Shown here: in pieces, positions 1 through 6,191 of the stretch | Layout: each line of letters begins with the position of its first letter | Position numbering within the stretch: position 1 is the stretch's first letter | From: Oscillospiraceae bacterium | Lineage (GTDB): Bacteria; Bacillota; Clostridia; Oscillospirales; Oscillospiraceae | Reading direction: 5' to 3' | Length of the DNA: 10,915 bases | Assembly (NCBI GenBank): GCA_009776905.1 | Contig: WRMX01000020.1 | Span: 1-10,915 of the forward strand | Translations under genes and position numbers: made by a program | The notes under the pieces: generated by a model | Seen by the model: only the letters and a program-made list of their open reading frames with translations | What the model was told of the DNA's origin: nothing | The model's database searches: none

Positions 1-201
1 ACTCAAACTGTAACTAAAGGATCTATACCGTTTTCCATTGAAGCTGACGATACAGCGCGGTACAAGGCATTTGTGCTGCGTGAGCTTGCCGAGTCAAAAA
101 AAGAGGCGTTGGATCCCGATTCAATACTGGAAGATCACGGCGATTTTCTGTGCGAATGGGAAGCCAAAAGAAAGGCGAGGCAAAATGGCGTACAAAATTA
201 A
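1..201 (+). CDS. Probable antitoxin, 3' part only (5' end outside window)
   Basis: Frame 1 is open from the first base to a TAA at 199-201, giving 66 residues without a start codon, so the gene begins upstream of the window. The visible part starts TQTVTKGSIPFSIEADDTAR and ends KARKARQNG-like basic text (AKRKARQNGVQN); the middle is rich in charged residues (ELAESKKEALDPDSILEDHGDF), consistent with a small, helical, charged protein. The stop lies inside the next gene, overlapping it by 17 bases, a translational coupling typical of type II toxin-antitoxin operons. The downstream partner resembles a RelE/ParE toxin, so I infer that this is the cognate antitoxin, which would bind and neutralise the toxin and probably repress the operon through an N-terminal DNA-binding part that is not visible. 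I cannot assign an antitoxin family from the sequence present. Confidence 0.6.
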   Translation, partial: TQTVTKGSIPFSIEADDTARYKAFVLRELAESKKEALDPDSILEDHGDFLCEWEAKRKARQNGVQN

Positions 202-496
202 AAAGCTCAAGTCGTTTGATAAGAGTGCTTTTGAAGCTGATTCAAGCTTGTATGCGTTGAGTCCAAAAGCAGCGGATAAGTACTTCGAGGACTATAATCG
301 GAAAACAGAACTGATTGGAGAAAATCCATTAATTTTTCAGGTATTTGAAGATGATCCGTACTTTAGGAGCGCTCCCCTTGTTTATGGATACCGTCTTTTC
401 TACCATGTTGACGAACAAAACAATATTGTTATTTTGCACCGGATCATACATGGTGCTATGGATTTAGCGACACAACTGCAGATAGGCACTCAATAG
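185..496 (+). CDS. RelE/ParE-family toxin of a type II toxin-antitoxin pair
   Basis: This 103-residue protein starts MAYKIKKLKSFDKSAFEADS. The ATG at 185 is preceded by an SD-like GGCGAGG and lies inside the antitoxin reading frame, so the frame's longer extension upstream (from base 38) is antitoxin DNA read in another frame and was not used. Size and layout fit the RelE/ParE fold: a basic N-terminal strand, a charged helical middle (residues about 10-45), then strands ending in the family-like pattern YGYRLFYHVDEQNNIVILHR. Family members either cleave mRNA on the ribosome (RelE-like) or poison DNA gyrase (ParE-like); the sequence does not let me choose. The toxin is second in the operon, after the antitoxin, the usual order. 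Confidence is good for the family, low for the target. Confidence 0.75.
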   Translation: MAYKIKKLKSFDKSAFEADSSLYALSPKAADKYFEDYNRKTELIGENPLIFQVFEDDPYFRSAPLVYGYRLFYHVDEQNNIVILHRIIHGAMDLATQLQIGTQ

Positions 497-516
497 CATT
501 TTCATTTCACCCGTGT

Positions 517-624
517 TTAGCCATTTTGTGATCTTATGGGCACATACATCGCGCCCATATCGTCCTTTGCATCATCGTTCACGTCAGCCGCCACGCCCTC
601 GTCGTCAACTTCAATATCATGCAA
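517..624 (-). CDS. Possible 35-residue acidic small protein (TTG start)
   Basis: On the minus strand, 25 bases past the exonuclease stop, a TTG codon at 624-622 is preceded by a perfect AAGGAG (630-635) with a 5-base spacer. The frame runs 35 codons to a TAA at 519-517. The product begins (M)HDIEVDDEGVAADVNDDAKD and ends MYVPIRSQNG; it is strongly acidic with a neutral tail. Codons are almost all of the purine-any-pyrimidine or G-first kind (GAT, GAC, GAA, GTG, GGC, GCG), as in real genes. There is no membrane segment or signal peptide, and I recognise no family. Position suggests it is the last gene of the murC-side operon, or else the surviving tail of a decayed gene, since an in-frame TAA lies just upstream of the SD. 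Because the start is TTG and the ORF is short, this is only a candidate. Confidence 0.4.
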   Translation of the reverse strand: MHDIEVDDEGVAADVNDDAKDDMGAMYVPIRSQNG

Positions 625-649
625 TTCTGCTCCTTATTCGCAATATCTA

Positions 650-1225
650 TCAACATTCCGCCGCGCAATCAAACAACCCGAGCCTAACCGCTATTTCAGT
701 CTCCATCAGCGCGTCCTCGATTGCGACATGCGTTTCATGCGGAAGGCCGAGGTATCTCCCGACGCACTCGACGCTGTACCCGCGTTTTAGTAGCCCGTTC
801 TTCGTGAGCTCTGCATAAGGGTGGATACGCTTGTAAATTGGGTAGTGCTCCGCGCTCGCAAGAATCCGTCTCGCAGGTTTCATCAAATCATACCATGTGA
901 CTTTCAGCTCCGGCATGTAAGCCCGTGCCACGGCTTTGTCGAACCTCGCGTTATAAGCGAAAGCCGCATCAACGTCGTATCGGCGAATCAAATCGGCAAC
1001 CTCGGCTTCAATTTCATAGCGCGGTTTCCGTTTTATATAGTTCTGTCTTGCATAAGCGGACTGCTGCGCGAAATAGAAGCCATATTCGTATTCATCGCTG
1101 AACCCGAAATATGATTCAAGCGGCTTTACGCCTTCGCCTTTTCGTTCCAACACAACAGCGCCGACAGACAGCAATCCGTATGTGCCTGTCACCGTTTCCG
1201 TGTCGATCACGACTATATTCTCCAT
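650..1225 (-). CDS. DEDDh-type 3'-5' exonuclease (DnaQ/RNase T superfamily)
   Basis: The protein is 191 residues from the ATG at 1225 and begins MENIVVIDTETVTGTYGLLS. All catalytic positions of the DEDDh exonuclease fold are visible: D8 and E10 in the DTE motif, D96 in the NARFDK motif, and H166 and D171 in the HVAIEDA motif. These residues hold two metal ions that cleave nucleotides from 3' ends of DNA or RNA. There is no polymerase, helicase or BRCT domain, so it is a stand-alone nuclease involved in repair, proofreading or RNA trimming; the substrate cannot be told. Start choice is uncertain: a GGAG lies 10 bases before this ATG and 4 bases before another ATG at 1231, and an in-frame TTG exists at 1264. 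The methionine at 1225 puts the DTE motif at the usual distance from the N-terminus. A 151-base gap separates it from the membrane-protein gene upstream. Confidence 0.85.
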   Translation of the reverse strand: MENIVVIDTETVTGTYGLLSVGAVVLERKGEGVKPLESYFGFSDEYEYGFYFAQQSAYARQNYIKRKPRYEIEAEVADLIRRYDVDAAFAYNARFDKAVARAYMPELKVTWYDLMKPARRILASAEHYPIYKRIHPYAELTKNGLLKRGYSVECVGRYLGLPHETHVAIEDALMETEIAVRLGLFDCAAEC

Positions 1226-1376
1226 TGCCATGCGTCTCCAATCAAGGTATTCTTCGCTTCCCAATAACAGAAAACGACCGGAATCCTTTTTACTGGACTT
1301 CGACCGCTCTATTCAATAGCCTTATGTTTTGCCCACTATCTATGATTACAACGGCAAAAGACGTCGCTTTGAGCGG

Positions 1377-2099
1377 CTACGAATTCTCTACAACGTCCTC
1401 GGTATCGTCTGCTTCGGGCAGCGCTTTTTTGTGCTTTCCATGCAGGCGCGGCGGCCGGCGCAGCAACTCTGCGGAAACGGCGACGCCCATGACTGTGAAA
1501 ACAGAGGTGTATACATATGCAGATGCCACTGTGGGCAAAGTATCAAGCCTGCCAAAGAGCTGGACAAAAACCGACGGGATGGTCGATATCGGATAATTGA
1601 GGTAGTACGGATAAAATGCCGATTGCCCTGCGATAAGGGATAGGTATATGCTCGCTAGAGAGAATATTGTAAACACAATGAGCGCACGTATATCGCGCCC
1701 TCCGCCAAGCAGCGCGTTGAAGAAATAGATAAACAATGGCGTTGCGATGAAAAACATGAAATTGACTTTGCCATTGAGAAGAACACCGGCAACAACTACC
1801 AATATCCCGAAGCATAGTCCGATGATCGCGGCAAGAATCGTTATCGGCAGCAGCTTGTTATATGCACGATTGATGTGCCCAATGCTGCTTTTATAGACGC
1901 TCGCCGTTGCGTCGCTCACTTCCGTGTCGCCGGCTTCCGATTCTCCATCCATCTCACCGTCGCCACCGTCGCCACCGTCGCCATCGGCATCAACAAAGCT
2001 GTCGTCGCCACCGTCGAAGCTGTCGCCCGCTCCGTCATCTGCATCAATTCCAACGTCGAAATCCACATCGACTTCAGCATTCTTATCATCAATGCTCAT
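1377..2099 (-). CDS. Unrecognised membrane protein with acidic Asp/Gly-rich N-terminus
   Basis: This 240-residue protein has three parts. Residues 1-64 are extremely acidic and glycine-rich (about 20 Asp and 5 Glu against one Lys), with Asp-Gly-Gly runs. Residues about 83-108, 112-131, 137-158 and 190-213 are hydrophobic enough to be four membrane helices. The tail, from about 214, is first basic (RRPPRLHGKHKK) and then acidic. There is no signal peptide, so the acidic head is probably cytoplasmic. The start is firm: AGAGGAAAG precedes the ATG with a good spacer. It begins 17 bases after the murC stop, so the two are almost certainly co-transcribed, which hints at a cell-envelope role, but I do not recognise the family and propose no function. 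Part of the acidic head is encoded by three perfect 9-base repeats. Confidence 0.8.
   Translation of the reverse strand: MSIDDKNAEVDVDFDVGIDADDGAGDSFDGGDDSFVDADGDGGDGGDGEMDGESEAGDTEVSDATASVYKSSIGHINRAYNKLLPITILAAIIGLCFGILVVVAGVLLNGKVNFMFFIATPLFIYFFNALLGGGRDIRALIVFTIFSLASIYLSLIAGQSAFYPYYLNYPISTIPSVFVQLFGRLDTLPTVASAYVYTSVFTVMGVAVSAELLRRPPRLHGKHKKALPEADDTEDVVENS
1955..1981. repeat. Three perfect 9-base tandem repeats in the acidic head
   Basis: CACCGTCGC occurs three times in direct succession on the plus strand. Read on the minus strand in frame it encodes the Asp-Gly-Gly run of the membrane protein's N-terminus. Imperfect relatives of the unit continue to about 2030. Because the unit is a multiple of three, copy-number slippage would lengthen or shorten the acidic head without breaking the frame. 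Confidence 0.85.
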
Positions 2100-2116
2100 A
2101 ATACTTTCCTCTCATA

Positions 2117-3493
2117 TCAATAGCCTTTTACCAACGCTTCTCCGACTTTGTATATATCACCGGCTCCCGCAGTCAGAATAATATCACCTTTGCGAGCAAT
2201 TCGCGCAATTGCGTCAGCCATCTCAGAAAAGGTCTCATAACTCCGGGCGCCGGGCACGGCAGCGGCAAGCACCCCCGATGTGATGCCAATGTCATTGTTT
2301 TCGCGCGCGGCAAATATTTCCGCAAGCAATGTGACATCAGCGCGAGAAAGCTCCGTAACGAAATCAGAGAACAACGCTTTTGTCCTTGAGTATGTATGAG
2401 GCTGGAACGCAAGGATTATGCGGTCATATTCCAAGGTGGAGGCTGCGTTTAGCGTTGCGCGCAGCTCGCTTGGATGGTGCGCATAATCGTCATAAACATC
2501 GGCGCCGTTGATGCTCCCCTTATATTCAAAGCGTCTGCCGGCTCCCGTGAAACCGGCAAGCCCTTCCACGATTGCGTTTGCAGGTATCTCCAAAGCCAAC
2601 GCGGCGGATGTGGCGGCAAGCGCGTTTTTCAGATTGTGCAGCCCGGGAATCTTTAATGAAATCTTGCAAAGCGGTTTTCCGTCGAAAAGAACGTCCATCG
2701 ACGGAGTCCTGCCAATGGCGCTGATGTTCACCCCTCGCACTCGCACATTCTCCCCAAGGCCGAATGTCAGAAGGTCGCGCCCGAGCGGTTCGAGCGTTTT
2801 CATCGTGTTTTCGTCATCGCCGTTGCATATGATGAAGCCATTGTCAGGGACAAGGGAAGCAAATTTGTTGAAGGAACTCTTCAAATCATCTATGTCTTTA
2901 AAGAAATCGAGATGGTCGGCATCAACATTCAAAACGACCGCGACGGTGGGGCAGAAGCTGTGGAAGGAATTATAGTATTCGTCGGATTCCAAAGCAATCA
3001 CGTCGCCATTGCCCACACGATATCCGCAGCCGAGTATTGGGAGGGTGCCTCCGATCATGACTGTAGGGTCTGCCCCTGAGGCAAGCAAAATATGCGTGAT
3101 CATTGATGTCGTAGTCGTTTTGCCGTGCGTGCCGGCAACGCATACAACGTTTTTATACCCGCGCATGATATATCCCCAAGCTTGCGCACGCTCAAATATC
3201 GGTATGCCGAGCTCACGCGCGGCGATGATCTCCACATTGTCTTCGCGTGCCGCAGCAGTACGGATTATATACCCGGCACCTTGCACGTTTTCCGCACGGT
3301 GGCCGATTTTCACGTCTATGCCGATAGCCCGCATGCGTTTGACAGCAGGCCCGTCGTTTACATCAGAGCCGGAGACATTGACGCCCATCCCGTGTAGTAC
3401 TTCCGCCAACGGCGACATCGATACTCCGCCAATGCCAATAAGGTGGCAAGACTCCCCGCTTTTGATATGCCGTTCTAATTCATTTTGATCCAT
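2117..3493 (-). CDS. murC: UDP-N-acetylmuramate--L-alanine ligase MurC
   Basis: MurC is the cytoplasmic ATP-dependent ligase that adds L-alanine to UDP-N-acetylmuramic acid, the first step of peptidoglycan stem-peptide synthesis. The 458 residues match the family's usual length and domain order. Residues 17-31 (HLIGIGGVSMSPLAE) are the N-terminal UDP-sugar-binding glycine loop; 120-129 (AGTHGKTTTT) are the Mur-ligase ATP-binding P-loop; 169-177 (ESDEYYNSF) and 189-196 (NVDADHLD) belong to the central ATPase domain; 319-323 (GRRFE), 334-341 (YDDYAHHP) and 362-371 (AFQPHTYSRT) are the C-terminal domain motifs characteristic of MurC among Mur ligases. The ATG at 3493 has an AGGG-type SD six bases upstream. 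It is the first gene of the minus-strand group and has its own promoter at 3544-3572. No other cell-wall genes are present in the window. Confidence 0.96.
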   Translation of the reverse strand: MDQNELERHIKSGESCHLIGIGGVSMSPLAEVLHGMGVNVSGSDVNDGPAVKRMRAIGIDVKIGHRAENVQGAGYIIRTAAAREDNVEIIAARELGIPIFERAQAWGYIMRGYKNVVCVAGTHGKTTTTSMITHILLASGADPTVMIGGTLPILGCGYRVGNGDVIALESDEYYNSFHSFCPTVAVVLNVDADHLDFFKDIDDLKSSFNKFASLVPDNGFIICNGDDENTMKTLEPLGRDLLTFGLGENVRVRGVNISAIGRTPSMDVLFDGKPLCKISLKIPGLHNLKNALAATSAALALEIPANAIVEGLAGFTGAGRRFEYKGSINGADVYDDYAHHPSELRATLNAASTLEYDRIILAFQPHTYSRTKALFSDFVTELSRADVTLLAEIFAARENNDIGITSGVLAAAVPGARSYETFSEMADAIARIARKGDIILTAGAGDIYKVGEALVKGY

Positions 3494-3522
3494 AAAACAC
3501 CCTATGCGATTAATTTACTGCC

Positions 3523-3551
3523 TTGCGTAATTGTTGTTCACCGATTATACT
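3523..3551 (+). promoter_or_regulatory. Possible sigma-A promoter of cca
   Basis: On the plus strand TTGCGT (3523-3528) and TATACT (3546-3551) are separated by 17 bases, matching consensus at 3 of 6 and 5 of 6 positions. Transcription would start near 3558, leaving a leader of about 40 bases before the cca ATG. Its -10 box overlaps the -10 box of the opposing murC promoter. A second candidate -10, TACAAT at 3568-3573, has no good -35. Confidence 0.45.
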
Positions 3552-3572
3552 ACTGTTAACAATAATTTACAA
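3544..3572 (-). promoter_or_regulatory. Probable sigma-A promoter of murC
   Basis: On the minus strand the -35 box TTGTAA (plus-strand 3567-3572) and a perfect -10 box TATAAT (3544-3549) are separated by exactly 17 bases. Transcription would start near 3537, giving a leader of about 44 bases before the murC ATG. The boxes match the housekeeping consensus at 4 of 6 and 6 of 6 positions. Confidence 0.7.
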
Positions 3573-3598
3573 TAGTGATTTTATTCAAAAGGTGCGTT

Positions 3599-5089
3599 AT
3601 GAATAGTGTAAAATTGCCCGAGTATGTGGCATATATTTTGCATAGACTCATCGATTGCGGTTATGAGGCATATATTGTCGGCGGATGCGTGCGCGATGCA
3701 GTGATGGGGCGCGCCGCTCATGATTGGGATGTGGCGACCTCCGCATGCCCTGAAGAGGTTGCGCAGCTTTTTGAAAAGACGTTTATGACCGGCGAAAAAT
3801 ATGGCACCGTGACTGTTCTTCATGAGTTCGCGGCCGAAGTGACGACTTTTCGCGAGGACGGCGAATATCTCGATGGGCGCCGCCCCGAAAACGTCGAGCT
3901 TATCAGCAATCTGGAAGGCGACCTACGCCGCCGTGACTTCACCATGAATGCAATGGCTGCTTCAATTTACGGAGATATAATCGATCCATATGGCGGGCTT
4001 GATGATATAAAAAACCGCCTGATCCGCTGCGTCGGCAATGCGGACATGCGGTTTAAGGAAGATGCGCTGCGTATGTTCCGCGCGTATAGATTCTCCGCAG
4101 AGCTTGGGTTTTCCATCGAAGGGGATACGCTGAATGCTATCCACGAGAACGCAAGCATCGCGGAAATGATCAGCGCGGAGCGCGTTCGAGTCGAGCTCGA
4201 AAAGACTCTGCTGTCGCCAAGGCCGGAAATCGTATGCGACATGCTTGCATCAAAGCTGGTTGGGGAGAAATATGGGCTGTATATCAATAATACGAGCGTT
4301 GACCGAAAACGTGAGACTGCACGACCGGGGCTGCTGTCGGAAACCGTTCCACCATTGGCGCAACAGGGGGCAGAAGACGGGCGTTCATTGGCCGCTTTGC
4401 TGTCGCGACTGGCCGGGCTCCCGCTTTTGCCGATGCTGCGTTGGTGCGCTTTTTGCGCTGTCTTACTTGATCAAGGCGCAGTTGTTTCATGCGCCGATTT
4501 TCTACATGTGCTGCGTATGGATTCAAAAACCATCAAGAGCTGCCGGACCGGTATTGAGCTTGCCTTAAGAGCGCAAGCTGAGCGCGCAGAAGCATCATCT
4601 GATGAATCGCGGATAAAAATAAAGCGCCTGCTGGCAAAGCACGGCGTCGATGCCGTAATTTGCGCTGCAGCGGCGCTTGATGTACTGCAGGCCGGCGTGA
4701 CTCCGCATAGCAGGGGCACTGCTCCGAATATCGGTGCGACTCCGCAAAGCAGGGGCGCAGCTCCGCATATCGGCGCGACTTCGCACACCGACACAGCTCC
4801 GCATAATAACGCGATTCCGCACGTCAGGAGCGCGGCGCAAAGCAATGACGCCGCCGAGTTCAAACGGCCACAACACGGCATTTCGATGTTGCAAAGAGTG
4901 GACGACGTAATATCAAGCGGCGAATGCTATTCGTTGAAGCAATTGGCGATATCGGGGAGCGACCTGATATCGATTGGCCATGAGCCGGGCCTTAAGCTCG
5001 GTGAGAGGCTCGAAACGATTCTCGACCATGTGATCTGCCACCCGGACGACAACGAACGCGATATCCTGCTCAAAATAGCAGCATTGTAG
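3599..5089 (+). CDS. cca: CCA-adding tRNA nucleotidyltransferase with repeat-bearing linker
   Basis: This enzyme adds or repairs the 3'-terminal CCA of tRNAs from CTP and ATP without a nucleic-acid template, in the cytoplasm. The 496-residue product carries the class II nucleotidyltransferase motifs in order: GGCVRD (28-33), DWDVA with the metal-binding D42 and D44, RRDFTMNAMA (111-120), and RFKEDALRMFRAYRF (151-165), whose EDALR is the nucleotide-selecting EDxxR motif of CCA enzymes. AERVRVELEK (193-202) closes the conserved core. Residues 368-417 are a low-complexity linker rich in Pro, His, Ala, Ser and Thr, built from 13-residue repeats. The sequence after it (about 441-496) again resembles the usual C-terminal segment. 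No HD phosphohydrolase motif was seen. The ATG at 3599 has AAAAGG at a good distance; an in-frame GTG at 3575 lacks support. The gene stands alone between divergent murC and the convergent importer operon. Confidence 0.92.
   Translation: MNSVKLPEYVAYILHRLIDCGYEAYIVGGCVRDAVMGRAAHDWDVATSACPEEVAQLFEKTFMTGEKYGTVTVLHEFAAEVTTFREDGEYLDGRRPENVELISNLEGDLRRRDFTMNAMAASIYGDIIDPYGGLDDIKNRLIRCVGNADMRFKEDALRMFRAYRFSAELGFSIEGDTLNAIHENASIAEMISAERVRVELEKTLLSPRPEIVCDMLASKLVGEKYGLYINNTSVDRKRETARPGLLSETVPPLAQQGAEDGRSLAALLSRLAGLPLLPMLRWCAFCAVLLDQGAVVSCADFLHVLRMDSKTIKSCRTGIELALRAQAERAEASSDESRIKIKRLLAKHGVDAVICAAAALDVLQAGVTPHSRGTAPNIGATPQSRGAAPHIGATSHTDTAPHNNAIPHVRSAAQSNDAAEFKRPQHGISMLQRVDDVISSGECYSLKQLAISGSDLISIGHEPGLKLGERLETILDHVICHPDDNERDILLKIAAL
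4699..4815. repeat. 39-base tandem repeat inside cca
   Basis: Two units of 39 bases start at 4699 and 4738 and differ at only a few positions; they encode TPHSRGTAPNIGA and TPQSRGAAPHIGA. A third, degenerate copy starts at 4777 (TSHTDTAPHNNA), and weaker echoes run to about 4848. The unit length keeps the frame, so this looks like a coding repeat that grew by in-frame duplication. Confidence 0.85.
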
Positions 5090-5091
5090 AA

Positions 5092-5120
5092 GCGGGGCGG
5101 ATGACAATCATCCACCCCGC
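5092..5120. terminator. Stem-loop after cca, possible terminator
   Basis: GCGGGGCGGATGA and TCATCCACCCCGC form a 13-base stem with one mismatch and a CAA loop, starting three bases after the cca stop. There is no run of T on either side in the correct place, so it is not a textbook intrinsic terminator. A role in ending or stabilising the cca transcript is inferred from its position. Confidence 0.5.
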
Positions 5121-5137
5121 GACAGGAAAAACGTTAC

Positions 5138-5192
5138 TAACTGACGGACATACAACGCTAACAAAGAACAAGCTGTTCTAAACCGTCAGTTA
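5138..5192. repeat. Perfect 10-base inverted repeat with nested hairpin
   Basis: TAACTGACGG (5138-5147) is matched by its exact reverse complement CCGTCAGTTA (5183-5192), 35 bases away. Within the spacer AGAACA (5165-5170) and TGTTCT (5174-5179) form a second, nested 6-base stem with a 3-base loop. The element is symmetrical enough to fold in transcripts from either strand. Confidence 0.7.
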
Positions 5193-5200
5193 CTATCGCC

Positions 5201-5218
5201 GCGCGCAGCACGGCGCGC
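5201..5218. repeat. Short GC-only stem-loop
   Basis: GCGCGC (5201-5206) and GCGCGC (5213-5218) flank a 6-base loop. The stem is short but purely G-C. It lies in the convergent intergenic region between two other stem-loops, on the 3' side of the importer operon. Confidence 0.5.
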
Positions 5219-5223
5219 TAGGT

Positions 5224-5243
5224 TGTGGGGATGGAACCCCACA
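5224..5243. terminator. Stem-loop touching the stop of the last importer gene
   Basis: TGTGGGG and CCCCACA form a perfect 7-base stem around a 6-base loop. On the minus strand it begins at the first base after the TAG stop of the OppF-like gene. No T run follows, so termination strength is unknown; it probably works with the stem-loops next to it to end the importer transcript. Confidence 0.45.
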
Positions 5244-6191
5244 CTAAATAGTCTTAAAGTTGCAACATGCGACAAAATGGCCCGGCGTCGGCTCTTCAAG
5301 CTCTTGCGGATTTATGCACTTGTCTGTTGCATATTGGCATCTGGCCTTAAACCTGCACCCCGGCCTTGGATTGATAGGCGACGTTATCTCGCCCTGCATG
5401 ATGATGCGGTCGACCTGTTTGTGTATATCAGGAACGGGGATCGCTGAAAGCAAAGCCTTTGTATATGGGTGTAACGGATTTTTAAACAATTCGTCCGCAG
5501 GAGACTTCTCGACCATGTTGCCTAAGTACATGACCATGATGTCGTTTGAAATATACTTAACAACGGACAAATCGTGCGTGACAAACATATACGAAAGGCC
5601 CAGCTCCTCCTGCAGGTCGAGCATGAGGTTGATGATCTGCGCCTGAATCGACACATCAAGCGCCGAAACGGGCTCATCGCAGACGATGAACTTTGGCTTG
5701 AGCGCGAGCGCGCGAGCAACGCCGATGCGCTGCCGCCTCCCGCCATCAAGTTCGTGCGGATAAGAGTTCTCCAAGCGCGCGGCCAATCCGACCGTATCCA
5801 TCAGCCGACGCACTTCGGCCATCCTATCGGATTTCGACAGCAACCCTTGTATTATCAGCGGCTCCATGATAGTGTCGCTGACGGACATTCGCGGATCTAT
5901 CGACGAATATGGATCTTGGAAAATTATTTGCATTTTCTCGCGCAGCACTTTAAGCTCCGCCTTGGTGGGATTGGAAGCATCTACGCCTTCGAACAGTATA
6001 TCGCCGCTTGTTTTCTTGATCAGGTGAATAAGAGTCCTTCCGAGCGTAGTTTTGCCGCAGCCCGACTCGCCGACGACGCCGAGCGTCTCTCCCTCATTGA
6101 GCACGAAGTCTATGCCATCGACGGCGTGCAGCGTTCCCATTGGGTTTTTGAAATATTTCTTTAAATCTCTTGCCTCCAGCAATGCAGCCAT
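5244..6191 (-). CDS. oppF: OppF-like ATPase of oligopeptide/dipeptide ABC importer
   Basis: This is the second ATP-binding subunit of the importer; on the inner membrane face it would pair with the OppD-like subunit to power uptake. The 315 residues show Walker A GESGCGKT (41-48), the Q-loop FQDPYSS (from 91), Walker B FIVCDEP (168-174), the switch histidine H206, and the C-terminal oligopeptide-ATPase region with GCRFKARC and KC cysteines (278-292). The signature motif is LDGGR (148-152) rather than LSGGQ, so both the usual Ser and Gln are replaced, although the flanking RQRIGVARAL and DEPVSALDV are normal. The start is firm: GGAGG lies upstream and the ATG shares one base with the previous stop (TAATG), implying coupled translation. 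A longer frame to 6218 was rejected because it lies inside the preceding gene without an SD. Confidence 0.92.
   Translation of the reverse strand: MAALLEARDLKKYFKNPMGTLHAVDGIDFVLNEGETLGVVGESGCGKTTLGRTLIHLIKKTSGDILFEGVDASNPTKAELKVLREKMQIIFQDPYSSIDPRMSVSDTIMEPLIIQGLLSKSDRMAEVRRLMDTVGLAARLENSYPHELDGGRRQRIGVARALALKPKFIVCDEPVSALDVSIQAQIINLMLDLQEELGLSYMFVTHDLSVVKYISNDIMVMYLGNMVEKSPADELFKNPLHPYTKALLSAIPVPDIHKQVDRIIMQGEITSPINPRPGCRFKARCQYATDKCINPQELEEPTPGHFVACCNFKTI

Noticed and set aside
536..818. Plus-strand ORFs over the exonuclease 3' end
   Set aside because: Their Ser/Pro/His-rich text is the complement of the exonuclease and small acidic ORF; no SD or domain.
1990..2099. EF-hand-like calcium loop in the acidic head (DxDxDG text)
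   Set aside because: The hydrophobic residue at loop position 8 and the Glu at position 12 are missing, and no flanking helices are seen; it is simple Asp/Gly repetition.
1313..2127. Shared 11-base word TCAATAGCCTT at 1313 and 2117
   Set aside because: One copy is the end of murC; several matches of this length are expected by chance in 11 kb.
2508..3488. Two long plus-strand ORFs (2508-2975 and 3009-3488) opposite murC
   Set aside because: They lie entirely antisense to a murC gene with all family motifs, have no convincing SD, and read as compositional shadows.
3575..3598. Longer cca start at GTG 3575
   Set aside because: No SD precedes it, whereas AAAAGG sits at the right distance from the ATG at 3599, where homology begins.
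4699..4848. Short CRISPR-like array
   Set aside because: The units are contiguous with no spacers and are translated in frame as part of cca.
5574..6164. 196-codon plus-strand ORF opposite the OppF-like gene
   Set aside because: It is antisense to a well-supported ATPase, with no recognisable domain; the open frame follows from the codon bias of the real gene.
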